Below are positions 41,980 through 43,754 of a stretch of DNA of 43,754 bases, piece by piece. The DNA lies in contig NZ_JAHFVG010000047.1 of the NCBI RefSeq assembly GCF_023264675.1, forward strand, positions 1-43,754. The letters run 5' to 3'. The notes below the pieces were generated by a model that saw only the letters and a list, made by a program, of their open reading frames with translations, was not told the DNA's origin and did not search any database. Each line of letters begins with the position of its first letter. Within the stretch, counting starts at the first letter, position 1. The DNA is from Rhodococcus sp. (in: high G+C Gram-positive bacteria). Its GTDB lineage: Bacteria > Actinomycetota > Actinomycetes > Mycobacteriales > Mycobacteriaceae. The position numbers and the translations under genes are program-made.

Positions 41980-42498
41980 GTGAAACTTCTTCTCCTCGCC
42001 GACACTCATGTACCGAAGCGAGCGAAAAAGTTGCCCGCAGAAGTGTGGGACGCGGTGGACGAGGCCGATGTGGTGATCCATGCGGGGGACTGGGTCGGTC
42101 TTTCACTCTTCGAGGAACTCAGCGCCCGATCCGCTCGCCTGATCGCGTGCTGGGGAAACAACGACGGCGACGAACTGCGAGCCAGAATGCCCGAACGCGC
42201 CGATGTCACGCTCGGTGGGGTGAAGATCAGCGTCGTCCACGAGACCGGTTCGACGCCGGGGCGTGAGAAGAGAATGTCCGCGATGTATCCGGACATCGAC
42301 GTCCTGGTGTTCGGGCACAGCCATATTCCGTGGGACACGGTCACCGGCACCGGGCTTCGTCTGCTGAATCCTGGCTCACCCACCGATCGCCGGCGTCAAC
42401 CTTTCTGCACGTACATGACAGCGGTGATCGAGAAGTCGGAACTGCGCGAGGTGGTGTTGCACCGGATCGAGCCACGATTGCGCTCAGGAGATCGATGA
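41980..42498 (+). CDS. Metallophosphoesterase (YfcE/MJ0936 family)
   Basis: This 172-residue phosphodiesterase has the family metal ligands: ADTH (Asp8, His10), HAGDW, GNND, VVHETG, GHSH and LNPGSPTDRR. YfcE-like enzymes are manganese phosphodiesterases with unclear natural substrates. GTG at 41980 is the start. The last 15 bp overlap the convergent MprB-like gene tail to tail. Confidence 0.88.
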   Translation: MKLLLLADTHVPKRAKKLPAEVWDAVDEADVVIHAGDWVGLSLFEELSARSARLIACWGNNDGDELRARMPERADVTLGGVKISVVHETGSTPGREKRMSAMYPDIDVLVFGHSHIPWDTVTGTGLRLLNPGSPTDRRRQPFCTYMTAVIEKSELREVVLHRIEPRLRSGDR

Positions 42499-43467
42499 CT
42501 CCGACTTCTCTCGTGCCTGATCGACGAGGTCGTGGACCAGGCGAATGATCACATCCATGTCGGTCATCACCCCGGCGCGAAGCTCGTCTTGTTCGGCGGC
42601 AGTCAACGCAGGCGGATCGGTCGAGTCGAGCGCCATGACGATGTCGATCTTCGACCTCAGCATCTGAAGCGGCTCCATCAACTCTTCACCCGCATCGGTC
42701 ACCAGCTTGTTCTGCCGAGCGCCGGACACCGTCAGCGCCGCCAACATATCGTTGTAGCTGTTGGCGAGAGAGGCAAGTTCGTCGTCTCCGGTCACGACGA
42801 TCGGTTCGAGGTCGCCGGTTCGCGCCACCCGCTCGGTGGCGTTGCGCAACCGCTTCACCGGCCGCAGTCCCGTCCGGGCGACCGCAGCGCCGGCGATGCC
42901 CGCCAGTGCCACCAGAAATGCCCCGATCATCACGAGTGCAAGGGTCAGCTTGCCGAGGAGCGGAGCATTCGATTCGAGGGACTCGGCGACCATGACGGTC
43001 TCACCCGCCGACGTCCGTTTCGCGGTCAACATGTATCCGCGTACTTCGCGAAGTGAACCCTGTGCGGTGCCGTCGACGACAGCCTGCTCCTGGGCATCGA
43101 GCACACCCGACGAATTGGTGAACGGGCGCGATTCGGTGGTGAAGGTGACGAATTCACCGTCGGCCGTGACGGCCGCAACCTTGATGGCCGGTCCGTCGGC
43201 ATTGCCGACGCCGAAACCGTAGAGCGTGGGCGGGAGGCCCTTGTCCACGCCGGTCAGCAGGGCGTCGGCATTGCGAGACACGCGGTCGGCCAACTGATCG
43301 CGCAGCGATTGCTCCACCACGACGTAAATTGCCAGCGCGCTCACAGCGACGGCCAGCGCCGCGAGGCTCATGGTCAGCAACCGAATGCGGCCGTGGAGCG
43401 AAAAGGTACGCGTCAGCGAGAACGAGCGACGAGGCCGGGTTGTCCCGGGTTCGGTCTCGTTCGGCAT
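42484..43467 (-). CDS. MprB-like sensor protein lacking phospho-acceptor His and ATPase domain
   Basis: The 327-residue protein follows the MprB plan of mycobacteria: a first helix (28-51), an outer sensor region (52-171), a second helix (172-197), HAMP (about 198-250, RTGLRPVKRLRNATERVARTGDL), and the dimerisation region. The H-box, DAGHELRTPL in MprB, reads DAGEELMEPL here, with Glu261 in the place of the His. The protein stops after the second dimerisation helix, so no HATPase domain exists. It therefore cannot phosphorylate itself. The reading frame is intact and codon use looks normal, which argues against simple decay. ATG 43467 is the start; the upstream open frame is a shadow of ctaD. 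Confidence 0.85.
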   Translation of the reverse strand: MPNETEPGTTRPRRSFSLTRTFSLHGRIRLLTMSLAALAVAVSALAIYVVVEQSLRDQLADRVSRNADALLTGVDKGLPPTLYGFGVGNADGPAIKVAAVTADGEFVTFTTESRPFTNSSGVLDAQEQAVVDGTAQGSLREVRGYMLTAKRTSAGETVMVAESLESNAPLLGKLTLALVMIGAFLVALAGIAGAAVARTGLRPVKRLRNATERVARTGDLEPIVVTGDDELASLANSYNDMLAALTVSGARQNKLVTDAGEELMEPLQMLRSKIDIVMALDSTDPPALTAAEQDELRAGVMTDMDVIIRLVHDLVDQAREKSESSIS

Positions 43468-43541
43468 CGGTCGAGTATTACGTGCCGTACTGAGAGCGAT
43501 CTGAGAGGCCCAAGGGTCGGCACCACGCGCAGGGGAACAGA

Positions 43542-43754
43542 TCAGTCGCCTGAATGCTCGTCGTTGCTGGTGGCGATCGGTGCGCGGCGTACCTGCTCGA
43601 GAACTTCGGTGGTGTGTCCACCGTGGCTTCCCTGCCCGACATGCGCTTCGGCCCGCATCCGATCGACCATGTGCGGGTAATGCAACTCGAACGCCGGACG
43701 CTCGGAACGAATCCGCGGCAACTCCGTGAAATTGTGCCGCGGCGGCGGGCACGA
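43542..43754 (-). CDS. ctaD: Cytochrome c oxidase subunit I, C-terminal end (5' part outside window)
   Basis: The last 70 codons on the minus strand read PPRHNFTELPRIRSERPAF then ELHYPHMVDRMRAEAHVG, the conserved C-terminus of actinobacterial CtaD (aa3 oxidase subunit I). The rest of the gene lies beyond the right edge. After the family's normal end there are about 25 further residues (GQGSHGGHTTEVLEQVRR ...). The MprB-like gene follows 74 bp after the stop. Confidence 0.9.
   Translation of the reverse strand, partial: SCPPPRHNFTELPRIRSERPAFELHYPHMVDRMRAEAHVGQGSHGGHTTEVLEQVRRAPIATSNDEHSGD

Noticed and set aside
43468..43752. N-terminal extension of the MprB-like protein
   Set aside because: The sequence there is out-of-frame ctaD; ATG 43467 begins the conserved part.

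Overview
The window is chromosomal DNA from a high-GC, mycolic-acid-type actinobacterium, most likely Rhodococcus or a close relative. This rests on strong codon-position GC bias, many GTG/TTG starts, and a gene order that follows Mycobacterium tuberculosis Rv3423c-Rv3391 (alr, tsaE, tsaB, rimI, tsaD, groES, groEL1, whiB3, an Rv3415c-like gene, sigD, rsdA, DUF5319, guaB2, guaB3, choD, guaA, imuA', imuB, acrA1), followed by dnaE2 and a siderophore ABC transporter. No rRNA, tRNA, CRISPR array, prophage or insertion sequence was seen. It reads as core chromosome with some lineage-specific insertions.

Layout. 1-4087: the end of alr, an alpha/beta hydrolase, and the t6A genes tsaE, tsaB and tsaD with rimI, packed with 3-8 bp overlaps. 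4131-6633: a membrane-anchored Hsp70-like protein with a Pro/Thr/Ser-rich tail (minus strand) and a small K+ channel. 6757-8992: a CIRCE operator, groES, a hairpin, groEL1 and a bidirectional terminator. 9013-13263: whiB3, a MerR/B12-domain-like regulator, a TPR-like hypothetical, sigD and its anti-sigma factor rsdA. 13289-20328: DUF5319, the GMP-synthesis genes guaB2, guaB3 and guaA, and choD.

20342-24867 is an envelope-stress locus with the architecture of EsrISR of Corynebacterium glutamicum. A PspC-domain inhibitor is divergent from a PspC-domain sensor kinase and its LuxR-type response regulator, with an NAD(P)-binding reductase between them. Two copies of one perfect palindrome (ATCAGGG-N4-CCCTGAT) sit upstream of the two PspC genes and are the best candidate operator here. 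A remnant of a YqeB-like membrane gene and a tail-anchored Ser/Thr kinase follow.

26454-38121 carries the SOS mutasome. imuA'-imuB and dnaE2 each have a LexA-type box. Between them lie a second alpha/beta hydrolase, a small membrane protein, the two-domain acyl-CoA reductase acrA1 with a promoter palindrome, a compact palindrome-rich repeat and an MMPL transporter. 38142-41962 is an iron-siderophore ABC transporter with a weak IdeR-like box and a perfect hairpin after the binding-protein gene. The window ends with a phosphodiesterase, a degenerate MprB-like sensor protein that has lost its phospho-acceptor His and its ATPase domain, and the C-terminal 70 codons of ctaD (cytochrome c oxidase subunit I) running off the right edge.

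No gene-free stretch exceeds 300 bases. The longest ones (6634-6914, 9307-9572, 13694-13968, 16697-16962) hold promoters, terminators and operators as listed.
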